From: Streptomyces tardus
GTDB taxonomy: Bacteria; Actinomycetota; Actinomycetes; Streptomycetales; Streptomycetaceae
Direction: 5' to 3'
Assembly: GCF_018101125.2 (NCBI RefSeq)
Contig: NZ_JAELVF020000001.1
Coordinates: 4,615,510-4,679,509, forward strand
DNA length: 64,000 nucleotides
A program made the translations under genes and the position numbers. Of the stretch, positions 1-8,648 are shown in pieces (positions within the stretch are counted from its first letter, which is position 1; the number at the start of each line of letters is the position of its first letter). Below the pieces are notes generated by a model, which saw nothing but the letters and a program-made list of their open reading frames with translations, was not told the origin of the DNA and made no database searches.

Positions 1-465
1 GGGATGGGGGGTGACGAGGACGGCCGAGGTCGTCCGCTTTGCCCCTGAGCGCCTCCACTGAACAGCGGAAATCAGTCAAAAGCAGGAAACAACGCCGATG
101 GTGGATACGCCGCCCGGACTCGCAGCAGCAGTCCGGGAGATGGGCCGACCAACAGCGTCGAGAACGTCGATTTCAAGACAGGTGTAGACCTCACCCCCGG
201 GTGATCTTCGCTCGCCACGGGTATGTGAGACCTCAGGCGCGGCAGACTGACGTGCACAACTGTCGGAGCCTCAGAAGCGGAATCCTGCCCATCACTTCAT
301 CTCTCAGTGACGTGAACTCGACCTTGTGTGTGCCGAGTCACCCTGTCCATACTCCAACCCACTGCTTGGCATGGACGCGATCGTGTCCCCGCCGGGCAGT
401 TGTCCGGAACAACCTCCGGAAGCGCTCCGCCCGGAGCGATTCCCTCCCCCCACAGGAGGCATGAG
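1..465. other. Gene-less left edge upstream of the protease
   Basis: I find no convincing gene here. The open frames lack family resemblance and overlap on both strands. An 8-bp inverted repeat (113-120 with 130-137, nine-base loop) could be a weak terminator for a gene left of the window. The last 150 bases hold a plausible promoter and leader for the protease at 466. Confidence 0.5.
324..353 (+). promoter_or_regulatory. Possible vegetative promoter of the secreted protease
   Basis: TTGTGT (324-329) and CATACT (348-353) are separated by 18 bases, a fair match to the housekeeping -35/-10 pattern. This would give a leader of about 105 bases before the TTG start. It was found by eye only. Confidence 0.3.
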
Positions 466-1542
466 TTGAGAACACGACGGATCAACAAGCGGCGCATGAC
501 GATTGCCGGTGCAGGTGTGGCAGCACTGGTGGCCGGCTCGTTCACCGTGGCCAACGCCAATGCCGCTGAGCCCGTCTTCACGGCGGACACCCTGACCTCC
601 TCCGCCGCCGGTGAGCTGGCGACGACGCTCGAGGGCAAGCTGGGAGCGGACACCGCCGCCGGCACGTACTACGACGCCGAGAGCAAGAAGCTCGTCGTCA
701 ACGTGACCTCCGAGTCCGCGGTCAAGACGGTGCAGAGTGCCGGCGCCGAGGCGAAGGTCGTCGAGCACAGCACGGCGGAGCTCAAGACCGCCAAGTCCGC
801 GATCGACAAGGCCGACATCGTCGGTACCGCGCGCTCCGTCGACCCGAAGACCAACAAGGTCGTCGTGACTGCGGACAAGACGGTCAGCAAGGCGAAGTTC
901 GCCGAGCTGGAGAAGCTCGTCACCGCCCAGAACGGCAAGGCCGAACTCAAGCGCAGCGCGGGTGAGTTCAGCCTCCGCATCCAGGGTGGCGACGCCATCT
1001 ACAGCAGCGGTGCCCGTTGCTCGCTCGGCTTCAACGTCACCAAGGGCGGCGAGGCCTACTTCGTGACCGCGGGCCACTGCGGCAGCGCCGGCAGCTCGTG
1101 GTCGGACTCCTCGGGCGGATCGCCGATCGGCACCATGGAGGAGAGCACCTTCCCCGGTAGCGACCAGGCGCTCGTGAAGTACGAGGGCGGCGTGGACGCA
1201 CCGAGCTCGGTGAACCTCTACGACGGCGGCTCGCAGGACATCTCCGGCGCCCGTGAGGCGACCGTCGGTGAGGACGTCCAGCGCAGCGGCAGCACCACTC
1301 AGGTGCACGGCGGATCCGTCGAGGCGGTGGACGCGTCCGTCAGCTACCCGGAGGGCACGGTCAACGGTCTGATCCAGACCGACGTCTGCGCCGAGCCGGG
1401 CGACAGCGGCGGCTCGCTCTTCGCGGGCAGCGACGCGCTGGGCATGACCTCGGGCGGCAGCGGCAACTGCTCCTCCGGCGGCCAGACCTTCTACGGTCCG
1501 GTTGCCAAGGCGCTCGCCGACTACGGCGCCGAGATCGGCTGA
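466..1542 (+). CDS. Secreted streptogrisin-like serine protease (S1 family) with propeptide
   Basis: This is a secreted chymotrypsin-fold endopeptidase made as a pre-pro-enzyme of 358 residues. The TTG start at 466 is chosen because AGGAGG (454-459) lies six bases upstream and an Arg/Lys-rich signal peptide follows, with likely cleavage near residue 33. Residues about 34-170 are the lysine-rich propeptide, as in alpha-lytic protease and streptogrisins. The mature domain starts around residue 172. The catalytic triad is visible as His204 (TAGHC), Asp233 (SDQALV) and Ser314 (GDSGGS). Cys185/205 and Cys308/335 fit the two usual disulfides. The gene is monocistronic and followed by a strong terminator. 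In streptomycetes such proteases degrade external protein and take part in mycelial turnover; specificity is not readable here. Confidence 0.93.
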   Translation: MRTRRINKRRMTIAGAGVAALVAGSFTVANANAAEPVFTADTLTSSAAGELATTLEGKLGADTAAGTYYDAESKKLVVNVTSESAVKTVQSAGAEAKVVEHSTAELKTAKSAIDKADIVGTARSVDPKTNKVVVTADKTVSKAKFAELEKLVTAQNGKAELKRSAGEFSLRIQGGDAIYSSGARCSLGFNVTKGGEAYFVTAGHCGSAGSSWSDSSGGSPIGTMEESTFPGSDQALVKYEGGVDAPSSVNLYDGGSQDISGAREATVGEDVQRSGSTTQVHGGSVEAVDASVSYPEGTVNGLIQTDVCAEPGDSGGSLFAGSDALGMTSGGSGNCSSGGQTFYGPVAKALADYGAEIG

Positions 1543-1588
1543 CGTCTGGAGAGTCTGCGTCTGTACGTGGCTCATGGGGTTGCATGAA

Positions 1589-1628
1589 GCAAGGGCCCCG
1601 GAACCTTCCAAGGTTCCGGGGCCCTTGC
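1589..1628. terminator. Strong intrinsic terminator between protease and asd
   Basis: A perfect 19-bp stem (1589-1607 with 1610-1628) has a two-base formal loop. It lies between two convergent genes and can serve both strands. There is no clear T-tract, as is usual in Streptomyces. Confidence 0.85.
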
Positions 1629-1683
1629 CCTGTGTGCGCCCGGTCCGCCCGCTTTCGACCACCCGCGTACGGAAGGGGAACGG

Positions 1684-2721
1684 TCAGCGTGCGGCGCGCA
1701 GTTCGTCCGCGACGAGTTCGGCGATCTGCACCGCGTTGAGTGCGGCGCCCTTGCGGAGGTTGTCGTTGGACAGGAACAGCGCCAGGCCGTTCTCCGCGGT
1801 CTCGTCGCGGCGGATGCGGCCCACGTAGCTGGCGTCCCGGCCGGCCGCCTGCAGCGGGGTGGGGATGTCCGACAGCTCCACGCCCGGTGCGTCGGCGAGC
1901 AGTTCGCGGGCGCGCTCGGGGCTGAGCTCGCGGTCGAAGCGCGCGTTCACCTGGAGGCTGTGCCCGCTGAAGACGGGGACGCGCACGCAGGTGCCGGAAA
2001 CCTTGAGCTCGGGAACGTCCAGGATCTTGCGGCTCTCGTGGCGGAGCTTCTGCTCCTCGTCGGTCTCCTCGAGGCCGTCGTCCACGATCGAGCCGGCGAG
2101 CGGCAGGACGTTGAAGGCGATCGGGCGCTTGAACTTGTCCGGGGCCGGGAAGTCGACGGCGTCGCCGTCGAAGGCGAGCCTGGTGGCGTCCGACTCGACG
2201 GCCTTGCGCGCCTGGCCGTCCAGCTCGGCGACGCCCGCCAGGCCGCTGCCGGAGACCGCCTGGTAGGTGGCGACGATCAGGGCCCGCAGCCCCGCCTCCT
2301 CGTGCAGCGGACGCAGCACCGGCATCGCGGCCATGGTGGTGCAGTTCGGGTTGGCGATGATGCCCTTGGGGCGCTGGGCGGCGGCGGCCGGGTTGACCTC
2401 GGAGACGACGAGCGGCACCTCCGGGTCCAAGCGCCAGGCGGAGGAGTTGTCGATGACGACGGCTCCGGCTGCCGCGACCTTCGGTGCCAGCTCCCGGGAG
2501 GTGGCACCGCCCGCCGAGAACAGCACGATGTCCAGGCCCGAGTAGTCGGCGGTGGTGGCGTCCTCGACCGTGATCTCGCCGCCCTTCCAGGGCAGCGTGC
2601 GCCCCGCGGAGCGGGCGGAGGCGAACAGCCGCAGCTCCTCCATCGCGAAGTCCCGCTCGGCCAGGATGTCTCGCATTACGGTTCCGACCTGGCCGGTGGC
2701 GCCGACGATGCCGATCCTCAT
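1684..2721 (-). CDS. asd: Aspartate-semialdehyde dehydrogenase
   Basis: The enzyme reduces aspartyl phosphate to aspartate semialdehyde with NADPH, the branch point to lysine/diaminopimelate, threonine and methionine. At 345 residues it has the family length. The N-terminus carries the nucleotide-binding GATGQVG (residues 7-13), and the catalytic cysteine is Cys127 in NPNCTT. No aspartate kinase gene is adjacent in the window, although the two are often neighbours in Streptomyces. The ATG start begins directly at the Rossmann strand. Convergent with the protease. Confidence 0.95.
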   Translation of the reverse strand: MRIGIVGATGQVGTVMRDILAERDFAMEELRLFASARSAGRTLPWKGGEITVEDATTADYSGLDIVLFSAGGATSRELAPKVAAAGAVVIDNSSAWRLDPEVPLVVSEVNPAAAAQRPKGIIANPNCTTMAAMPVLRPLHEEAGLRALIVATYQAVSGSGLAGVAELDGQARKAVESDATRLAFDGDAVDFPAPDKFKRPIAFNVLPLAGSIVDDGLEETDEEQKLRHESRKILDVPELKVSGTCVRVPVFSGHSLQVNARFDRELSPERARELLADAPGVELSDIPTPLQAAGRDASYVGRIRRDETAENGLALFLSNDNLRKGAALNAVQIAELVADELRAAR

Positions 2722-2940
2722 GGGGCTCCTTCAGTCTGTGCGTGTGTCCCGTTGTCCGGCCCCTACCCTGCACCGAGCTGCTCAGCAGGGGCCAATCCTT
2801 TGAGATCGGTCACATTCGGTCACTCCGGTCCGTCCGGTCCGTCCGGTCCGCGCCCTTCGCGCCGGAGCGCGGCAGGGTGTGCACGGTGGGAGTGCGGCGC
2901 GGGTGGTCGGGCGAGCGGGGTGCGCGCCGGCGTGCGGCGC

Positions 2941-3291
2941 TCAGACCTCGTCGACGGGCGTACCGATGCGCAGCCGGTTGCCGTCGGGGTCGCGCACCTC
3001 GAACTGCAGCGTGCCCCATTCGGTCAGCTCGGAGGCGGTGTTCAACTCCGCGGCCAACGCCTCCACTTCGCGCACCTGGAGATGGGTCAGAGTGTCGGGC
3101 CGGGCGTCCTCCTCGTGCTCGGAGAGGAAGAGCCGCACCCCCGCGCGGTCGATCTCGGTGAAGGCGGGCAGCTCGGGGGAGAAGCGGTGCTGCCAGGTGG
3201 CGCGAAAGCCGAGCCGCGCGTACCAGGCCAGGGCGCGGGCGCTGTCGGTGACGCAGAGGATCGGCACAGCCGCCTCAATCGTTTCAGGCAT
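2941..3291 (-). CDS. VOC-superfamily (glyoxalase/bleomycin-resistance fold) protein
   Basis: A 116-residue single-domain protein with the vicinal-oxygen-chelate pattern: an N-terminal strand reading VPILCVTDSARALAWY, a mid-domain FTEIDRAGVRLFLSE, and the closing FEVRDPDGNRLRIG typical of the family. Members may be metal-dependent lyases, dioxygenases or small-molecule binding (resistance) proteins, and the sequence does not say which. It stands alone between asd and the lipase. A 9-bp repeat (ggtccgtcc, three copies near 2826-2852) lies between it and asd. Confidence 0.8.
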   Translation of the reverse strand: MPETIEAAVPILCVTDSARALAWYARLGFRATWQHRFSPELPAFTEIDRAGVRLFLSEHEEDARPDTLTHLQVREVEALAAELNTASELTEWGTLQFEVRDPDGNRLRIGTPVDEV

Positions 3292-3566
3292 GTCGCGGAG
3301 TGCAGTTCGGGTTTCTTGCCGGGTCCGAGGCGGTCCGCTCAGTGAAATGACAAGACGCGTGCGCAGGAGAATGAGCCTGGGCGCGCTGCCTTTCAGCTGT
3401 CGTTGACGAGTGAAGATCGTGTGGTGCTTTCTTCACGGTTGCGGCCCTTTTCTTCGTAGGTTACTCGCCCGTTAATGGAGAACGTCCCGGCGCGCGTTGT
3501 CCGTACAGGTGTCTGGGGTTCGCAGTCGACCTTTCGGAAATCTTCATCCCTCACGGAGGAATGCGC

Positions 3567-4457
3567 ATGAAATTGTCCCGCACGCGTACCCGTCAGCTGG
3601 TCGCCGCCACCGCGCTCGCGGTCGCGGTCGTACTCGTACCCGCGGCCGGGAACGCGGTCTCCGGAGTCGACGCCCCGCAGGAACGGATCGCCGCCACCGC
3701 GGAATCGCACGACGTACAGAAATCGGCCTCCTGTACGCCGACGAAGGAGCACCCGCGTCCCGTGGTGCTCGTGCACGGCACCTTCGGAAGCTCGAAGACC
3801 AACTGGACCGGCCTCTCGGCCTATCTGAAGAACCGCGGCCACTGCGTTCACGCGATGGATTACGGGCAACTGCCCGGGGTCCCGATCTTCCACGGACTCG
3901 ACCGCATCGAGAAGTCCGCCGCACAGCTCGACGTTTTCGTCGACCGGGTGCTCGCGGATTCCGGTGCGACCGAGGTCGATATCGTCGGCCATTCCCAGGG
4001 CGGAATGATGCCGCGCCACTATCTGAAGTTCCTCGGCGGAGCGCAGAAGGTGAACGCGCTCGTCGGTATCGCTCCCAGCAGTCACGGAACGACGCTGAGC
4101 GGGCTGACCCGGCTGCTCGACCTGTGGCCGGGAGCCAAGGAGGCCATCGGCACCCATACTCCCGCGCTGGACCAGCAGGTCGTCGGCTCCGACTTCCTGA
4201 CCGAGCTCAACCGGGGCGGCGACACGGTGCCCGGCGTCGACTACACGGTCATCGCCTCGCGGTACGACCTGGTCGTGACCCCCTACGAGACCCAGTACCT
4301 GGAGGGCGAGCGGGTCAGGAACGTACTGCTGCAGGATCTGTGCCCCCGCAGCCTCTCGGGCCATGTGGCGATCGCGCTCACCGACCGCACCGCCTGGCAC
4401 GAGACGGCGAACGCGCTCGACCCGGCGAACGCCACTCCGGCGAGCTGCAGTTCGTAG
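3567..4457 (+). CDS. Secreted triacylglycerol lipase/esterase (alpha/beta hydrolase)
   Basis: A secreted 296-residue lipase-class hydrolase. Two ATGs lie six bases apart; the second (3567) is preferred because GGAGGA (3555-3560) sits six bases before it but directly touches the first. A signal peptide covers residues 1-30. The oxyanion strand is VVLVHGTFGS (66-75). The nucleophile is Ser143 in the elbow GHSQGG, with probable partners Asp234 (SRYDLVVTP) and His266 (SGHVAI). Paired cysteines fit an exported enzyme. It resembles actinobacterial lipases of the EstA/class 2 type. It is monocistronic, with a 275-base upstream region containing no other gene. Confidence 0.88.
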   Translation: MKLSRTRTRQLVAATALAVAVVLVPAAGNAVSGVDAPQERIAATAESHDVQKSASCTPTKEHPRPVVLVHGTFGSSKTNWTGLSAYLKNRGHCVHAMDYGQLPGVPIFHGLDRIEKSAAQLDVFVDRVLADSGATEVDIVGHSQGGMMPRHYLKFLGGAQKVNALVGIAPSSHGTTLSGLTRLLDLWPGAKEAIGTHTPALDQQVVGSDFLTELNRGGDTVPGVDYTVIASRYDLVVTPYETQYLEGERVRNVLLQDLCPRSLSGHVAIALTDRTAWHETANALDPANATPASCSS

Positions 4458-4563
4458 CGCGGCCCCCGGGGCCCGGCCCGACTCGCACCGGCCCGACTAG
4501 GGCCGGCCGGCCGGGCGTTGACGCGTCGGTGGCGGGCGTGGCGGCGGTGGCATGATCGGTGCC

Positions 4564-5097
4564 ATGGACGATCACACCACCGCGCCCGCGCCCGTCCGGC
4601 GGCACACCGAGGTGGTCGACGTCCACCTCCTGCTGCGCCGTGGCGGTGAGGTGCTGCTCAGCCGGCGGGCGAACACCGGGTACGCGGACGGGCTGCTGCA
4701 CGCCCCCTCCGGCCACGTCGAGGACGGGGAGGACGTGCGCGAGGCCGTGATCCGGGAGGCCGCCGAGGAGATCGGGTTGGTGCTCGCGCCTGAACGGCTG
4801 CGGGTGGCGCTGGTGATGCAGCACCGCGGGCCCGGCGCCGAGTCGCGCATCGGCTGGTTCTTCGAGGCGTGGCTCGGCGACGGCGAGCAGCCGGTCAACA
4901 CCGAGCCGGACAAGTGCGCGGGCATCGGCTGGCACGCCCTGGAGGACCTGCCGCCGCAGATGGTCGCGTACTGCCGGGCAGGGCTCGACGCCTATCGGGC
5001 CGGCGAGCGGTTCGTCCTCCACTGGCACCAACCGCAGGATGCGGTGGAGCACTCTCCGCACGGGCCGCACCGACTGGTTGTGCTGCCGGCGTCCTGA
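4564..5097 (+). CDS. Nudix hydrolase
   Basis: Hydrolyses a nucleoside diphosphate linked to another moiety; the substrate is unknown. The Nudix box GX5EX7REUXEEXGU is complete (from GHVEDGE to REAAEEIGL, about residues 55-77), so catalytic glutamates are present. An ATG at 4552 is in frame, but 4564 (MDDHTT) is preferred: the element CATGAT (4551-4556) lies seven bases upstream, which would make a leaderless message. About 177 residues. It faces the convergent DoxX gene. Confidence 0.85.
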   Translation: MDDHTTAPAPVRRHTEVVDVHLLLRRGGEVLLSRRANTGYADGLLHAPSGHVEDGEDVREAVIREAAEEIGLVLAPERLRVALVMQHRGPGAESRIGWFFEAWLGDGEQPVNTEPDKCAGIGWHALEDLPPQMVAYCRAGLDAYRAGERFVLHWHQPQDAVEHSPHGPHRLVVLPAS

Positions 5098-5277
5098 ACG
5101 CGGTCGGCCCCGAGCCGCGCCCCCCGAGCCGTGTCCCTGAGCCTGACCGGCCGGTGCTCCGGGTCCTGCCCCCGGCCGGGTCGCAGCGGGGCGGTGTCCG
5201 CGGGCCGGTCGGTTGGACATGCCGGCGGCGGCCGATCGGGCCCGGGAGTGCCGACCGGCCGCGTCGTGCGGGTCGTC

Positions 5278-5823
5278 TCAGTTGCGGATGAGCAGGACGA
5301 GGCCGGCGACGAGAGCGCCCAGGGCCACCGCGGCGGCGCCGTGGCTCAGCCGGTGGTCGCGCAGTACGGGCAGGCCGCGGTCGATCGCGAGCCGGCCGGG
5401 GCCGGTCAGAGCGATACCGGCGGCGAGGGCGGCGAGGGTGATCTCGTACTCCAGGCCGTCGGGGAGGAAGAAGCCGCCGCCCCACTTGACCGAGATGGCG
5501 TTGAGCATGGTGCCGAAAGCGGCGGCAGCGGCGAGCGGGGTCAGCAGACCGACGATCAGCGCCAGTCCGCCGAAGGTCTCGATGACCGCGGTGAGCAGCG
5601 CCATCGCGCCCGCCATCGGGTAGCCGACGGACTCGAAGAACATCTCGGTGCCTTCGAGGCCGCCGCCGCCGAACCAGCCGAAGAGCTTCTGCGCTCCGTG
5701 CGCGGCCATGACGATGCCCAGGCAGACGCGCAGGACGAGCAGCCCGACGTCGTGCGCGTCGGGCGCGGAGGGGGCGGGGTCCTGCTGCGGGGAGAGCCGG
5801 GTGGTGCCGAACGCGGATGCCAC
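5278..5823 (-). CDS. DoxX-family membrane protein
   Basis: A 181-residue integral membrane protein with four hydrophobic segments and the DoxX pattern LGIVMAAHGAQKLFGWFGG near the N-terminus, GLALIVGLLTPLAA in the middle and a LAIDRGL tail. The GTG start has GGAGG six bases upstream. Family members are small quinone- or redox-associated membrane proteins, often induced by stress. The gene is divergent from a MarR regulator across two palindromes, so it is very probably that regulator's target. Confidence 0.85.
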   Translation of the reverse strand: MASAFGTTRLSPQQDPAPSAPDAHDVGLLVLRVCLGIVMAAHGAQKLFGWFGGGGLEGTEMFFESVGYPMAGAMALLTAVIETFGGLALIVGLLTPLAAAAAFGTMLNAISVKWGGGFFLPDGLEYEITLAALAAGIALTGPGRLAIDRGLPVLRDHRLSHGAAAVALGALVAGLVLLIRN

Positions 5824-5854
5824 GGCATGCCTCCAGGGCGGTGAGAGGGCAAGT

Positions 5855-5909
5855 GGTTCGAATTCGAACCTGGTCGCCGGTCACCGTACCGGTTCGTTCG
5901 AATTTGAAC
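5855..5909. promoter_or_regulatory. Twin MarR-type operators between doxX and marR
   Basis: Site 1 is a perfect 16-bp palindrome, ggttcgaattcgaacc (5855-5870). Site 2 is gttcgaatttgaac (5896-5909), the same core with one mismatch. Their centres are 40 bp apart, about four helical turns, so dimers would sit on the same DNA face. Site 2 overlaps the -35 zone of the MarR gene. Site 1 lies in the doxX leader or promoter. Confidence 0.75.
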
Positions 5910-5929
5910 AACGCGCTAGGCTGGGAGGC

Positions 5930-6382
5930 ATGACGCGGACACGCTGGCTGGACGAACGCGAGAGGGCCGCCTGGCGCGGCTTCCTGGAGGCGAGCCACCG
6001 GGTCGAGCGCGCGCTGGAGCAGCAGCTCAAGGAGGACGCCGGGCTGTCGCACCCGCAGTACGAGGTGCTGGTGCGCCTGGCGGACGCCCCCGGGCGCGAG
6101 CTGCGGATGACCGAACTGGCGCGTCTTCTGATCACGTCGAAGAGCGGACTGACTTACCAGATCGGCCAGTTGGAGAAGCGCGGCCATGTGCGCCGGCGCT
6201 CCTGCCCGACGGATGTGCGCGGGGTCTTCGCGCAGCTGACCGACCAGGGGTACGAGGCGCTGCGGCAGGCAGCGCCCGGCCATGTCGACGCGGTGCGCAC
6301 GGCTCTGATCGACGTACTGGAGCCGGACGAACTCGACGTCCTGGCCCGGGCGTTGGGGCGGGTCGGGCACCGCCTGCGCTGA
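5930..6382 (+). CDS. MarR-family transcriptional regulator
   Basis: A 150-residue winged-helix regulator. The HTH segment lies near residues 60-90 (LRMTELARLLITSKSGLTYQIGQLE) and the wing follows (KRGHVRRRSCPTDVRG). The ATG at 5930 is seven bases after TAGGCT (5917-5922), an extended arrangement typical of leaderless actinobacterial genes; the GGGAGG between them is too close to serve as a normal ribosome site. The twin palindromes upstream suggest autoregulation and control of doxX. The inducer is unknown, but MarR-DoxX pairs usually answer oxidants or phenolics. Confidence 0.88.
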   Translation: MTRTRWLDERERAAWRGFLEASHRVERALEQQLKEDAGLSHPQYEVLVRLADAPGRELRMTELARLLITSKSGLTYQIGQLEKRGHVRRRSCPTDVRGVFAQLTDQGYEALRQAAPGHVDAVRTALIDVLEPDELDVLARALGRVGHRLR

Positions 6383-6412
6383 CCCGCCGGCCCGCGCAGG
6401 CGGACGGGTCAG
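6379..6412. terminator. Possible terminator at the marR 3' end
   Basis: A 9-bp stem (6379-6387 with 6404-6412) overlaps the MarR stop codon and the stop of the convergent gene. An alternative 9-bp stem (6371-6379 with 6394-6402) competes with it. It may end both transcripts. Confidence 0.4.
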
Positions 6413-7071
6413 CCGGCCAGCTTCTCCACGGCCGTTCGCAGCGTGGTGCGGTACGCCTCCACCGGCGCGTCGGCGAGCGTGCCCATCTGGCCCCAGGCGA
6501 CCACGGTGACGGTGCTCCCGTCGCGGCCGACGCCGAAGAGGTGGACGTCCTGCGAGCCGTGGGCGGACTCGATGTGGACGCCGTAGGAGTGGGCGCCGTC
6601 GCCGACGTCCTGGTTGCCCAGATCGCGCCAGGACGCGGTGCCGCCGGGGTTGTCGCGCAGCCAGTCCGCGGCGCAGCCGGCGGAGGAGTCCCGGAGCTGC
6701 GCCGCCAGCGCCTGCGCGCTCTGCTCGCTGCCGGCGGTGAAGCTGACCTGGCTCGCACCGGTGTCCAGGTCGGTGTGGAAGAGGCGGTGCGAGGCGCCCT
6801 CGGCGGGCAGTTCGGGACCGTCCACGCAGAACGGCACGATCTCCGGGAGCCCGTCGGCGACCTCGCCCGCGTACCACTGCGAACCGGGGTGCGCGGGAAG
6901 CTCGTCGGCGTCCAGGAAACCGGGCGCCGCGCTGCTCTTCGGCGCGGCGCCGGCAGCGCTGGTGGTGAGCGCGAGCGCGCAGGCGGCGACCGCGACCGCC
7001 GCGGTCCGCAGCGCTCGGTACCCGTGACGGCGCCCGTCCGTGCCCGGTCGCAGGAGGGAACTGGTGCGCAT
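6409..7071 (-). CDS. Secreted protein of unknown function
   Basis: 220 residues starting at ATG 7071. An N-terminal Arg-rich stretch and hydrophobic core (residues about 18-42, ending AAGAAP) form a signal peptide. The mature part has two cysteines (PFCVDGPEL and AGCAADWL), a likely disulfide, and an alternating strand pattern (VHLFGVGRDGSTVTVVAWGQ). The layout resembles the extracellular sensor-like domain found with PknH-type kinases, but I cannot place it in a family with confidence. Convergent with marR; no operon partner. Confidence 0.7.
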   Translation of the reverse strand: MRTSSLLRPGTDGRRHGYRALRTAAVAVAACALALTTSAAGAAPKSSAAPGFLDADELPAHPGSQWYAGEVADGLPEIVPFCVDGPELPAEGASHRLFHTDLDTGASQVSFTAGSEQSAQALAAQLRDSSAGCAADWLRDNPGGTASWRDLGNQDVGDGAHSYGVHIESAHGSQDVHLFGVGRDGSTVTVVAWGQMGTLADAPVEAYRTTLRTAVEKLAG

Positions 7072-7440
7072 GGATGTGTGCCTTCCCCGAGGTGGTGACG
7101 TCCGAACGGTGCCCGGACGCGAAGCTGTCTGTCCAGACCGTGCATACGGTGCAAAGGTTGTACTCCGCCCGGGCCGGAGCGCGTCGACCGAGGGCGGTCG
7201 CCCCGCACGGCCGGGGTTGGGGCCTGTCGGGGACCCTGGTGGATCAGGCAGCGGTGTCCGAGGCGTGCGGTAGTGAGGCGGAGGAGGGAGCCCCGCGGAG
7301 CAGCGGCGACTGACGGCAGCGCGGCAGACGCGCGTGCCGGGCGTCGCGAGCCCAGCGAAGATCCGCACGACAGGCTCTATGGTCGGTACCGGCCCGCAAC
7401 CGCGGCGCCCCCGCCCCAACACCGGTCTCCGGAGAGCCTC
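7072..7440. other. Intergenic region between secreted protein and GntR gene
   Basis: This 369-base divergent spacer holds no gene I can support. TATGGT (7378-7383) could be the -10 of the GntR-ddaH operon, leaving a leader of about 50 bases. The other half must contain the promoter of the secreted-protein gene, but no clear -35/-10 pair stands out. Confidence 0.4.
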
Positions 7441-7827
7441 TTGAGCCTGCGAATCGCCATCGACAGCACCTCGGCCACCGCGCCGTACGAGCAACTGCGT
7501 GCGCACATCGCCGAGCAGGCGAGCGCCGGCACGCTGCCCGCCGGATACCGGTTGCCGACCGTGCGCGGACTGGCCGGGGAGCTCGGTCTCGCGGCCAACA
7601 CCGTCGCGAAGGCCTACCGGGCCCTGGAGACGGACGGCGTGATCGAGACCAGGGGCAGGGGCGGTACGTTCATCGCCGCCGAGGGCGGTCGCGCCGAGCG
7701 GGAGGCGGCGACCGCGGCCCAGGAGTACGCGGCGCGCGCACACCGGTTGGGTCTGGACCGTGTGGACGCGCTGGCGGCGGTGCGCGAGGCGCTGCGGGCC
7801 GTCTACGGAGAGGAGCCGGCGCGATGA
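7441..7827 (+). CDS. GntR-family regulator, short YtrA-like type
   Basis: 128 residues beginning at TTG 7441, with GGAGAG (7431-7436) upstream. The N-terminal winged-helix domain is complete (PYEQLRAHIAEQ, LPTVRGLAGELGLAANTVAKAYRALE, GVIETRGRGGTFIA). Only a short helical tail follows, as in the YtrA subfamily, which lacks a large effector domain. The stop overlaps the ddaH start (ATGA at 7824-7827), so the two are translated together. YtrA types usually repress their own operon, so ddaH is the expected target. Confidence 0.85.
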   Translation: MSLRIAIDSTSATAPYEQLRAHIAEQASAGTLPAGYRLPTVRGLAGELGLAANTVAKAYRALETDGVIETRGRGGTFIAAEGGRAEREAATAAQEYAARAHRLGLDRVDALAAVREALRAVYGEEPAR

Positions 7828-8648
7828 GCACGGGCAGCTCCGGAGCCGGTGCGGGGCCGGTCGCTCTCGTCCGACGGCCCTCGCCCTCGCTCGCGGACGG
7901 ACTGGTCACCCACATCGAGCGCACCCCCGTCGACGCCGAGCTCGCGCTGCGCCAGTGGCACCGCTACACCGCGCTGCTGCGCGAGCACGGCTGGCGGACG
8001 TGGGAGGTCGAGCCTGCCGACGACTGCCCGGACGGCGTCTTCGTCGAGGACACCGTCGTGGTGTACCGCAACGCCGCGCTCATCGCGCGTCCCGGCGCGC
8101 CCTCCCGGCTGCCCGAGACGGCCGGCACCGAGCGACTGCTGCGGGAGGCGGGCCTGTTCGTCGCACGGGTGCGGGCGCCCGGAACGCTCGAGGGCGGCGA
8201 CGTGCTGAAGGTCGGCGACACGGTGTACGTCGGCTGCGGCGGCCGTACCAACGCCGAGGGCGTGCGCCAACTGCGCACGGCCTTCGAGCCGTTCGGCGCG
8301 ACCGTGGTGCCGGTACCGGTCCGCAGCGTGCTCCATCTGAAGTCCGCGGTGACCGCGCTGCCGGACGGCACCGTCATCGGTCACCCTTCGCTGGTCGACG
8401 AGCCGGGGCTCTTCCCGCGGCTGCTGTCGGTGCCGGAGGAGGCGGGCGCCCATGTGGTGCTGCTGGGCGGCAACCGGCTGCTGCTCTCGGCCGCCGCCCC
8501 GCGCACGGCGGAGCTGCTCGCCTCGCTCGGCCACGAGCCGGTGCCGGTGGAACTGAGCGAGTACGAGCGGCTTGAGGGCTGCGTCACCTGCCTGTCCGTA
8601 CGGCTCCGCGGCCTGTACGAACTGCGGGAGCCGCCGCCCGGGGAGTAG
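7824..8648 (+). CDS. ddaH: Dimethylarginine dimethylaminohydrolase
   Basis: Hydrolyses N-omega-methylated arginines to citrulline plus methylamines; it belongs to the guanidino-group-modifying superfamily. The 274 residues have the five-fold propeller motifs: substrate-site FVEDTVVV (73-80), EGGDVL (123-128), catalytic His171 in LHLKSAVTAL, and nucleophile Cys256 in EGCVTCLS. All key residues are present, so it should be active. It is coupled to the GntR regulator by a 4-base overlap. An arginine deiminase is the main alternative, but its usual length and motifs differ. Confidence 0.9.
   Translation: MSTGSSGAGAGPVALVRRPSPSLADGLVTHIERTPVDAELALRQWHRYTALLREHGWRTWEVEPADDCPDGVFVEDTVVVYRNAALIARPGAPSRLPETAGTERLLREAGLFVARVRAPGTLEGGDVLKVGDTVYVGCGGRTNAEGVRQLRTAFEPFGATVVPVPVRSVLHLKSAVTALPDGTVIGHPSLVDEPGLFPRLLSVPEEAGAHVVLLGGNRLLLSAAAPRTAELLASLGHEPVPVELSEYERLEGCVTCLSVRLRGLYELREPPPGE

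Noticed and set aside
39..464. A 141-codon plus-strand frame upstream of the protease
   Set aside because: Basic, low-complexity translation, no ribosome site or family resemblance, and it runs into the protease start. Typical of open frames in GC-rich DNA.
304..1662. A long minus-strand frame opposite the protease
   Set aside because: It is an Ala/Gly/Arg/Val-rich shadow of the real gene. The plus strand has signal peptide, catalytic triad and ribosome site.
4895..6877. A 660-codon minus-strand frame over Nudix, DoxX and MarR
   Set aside because: Arg/Pro-rich with no domain, and three genes with clear motifs occupy the same DNA.
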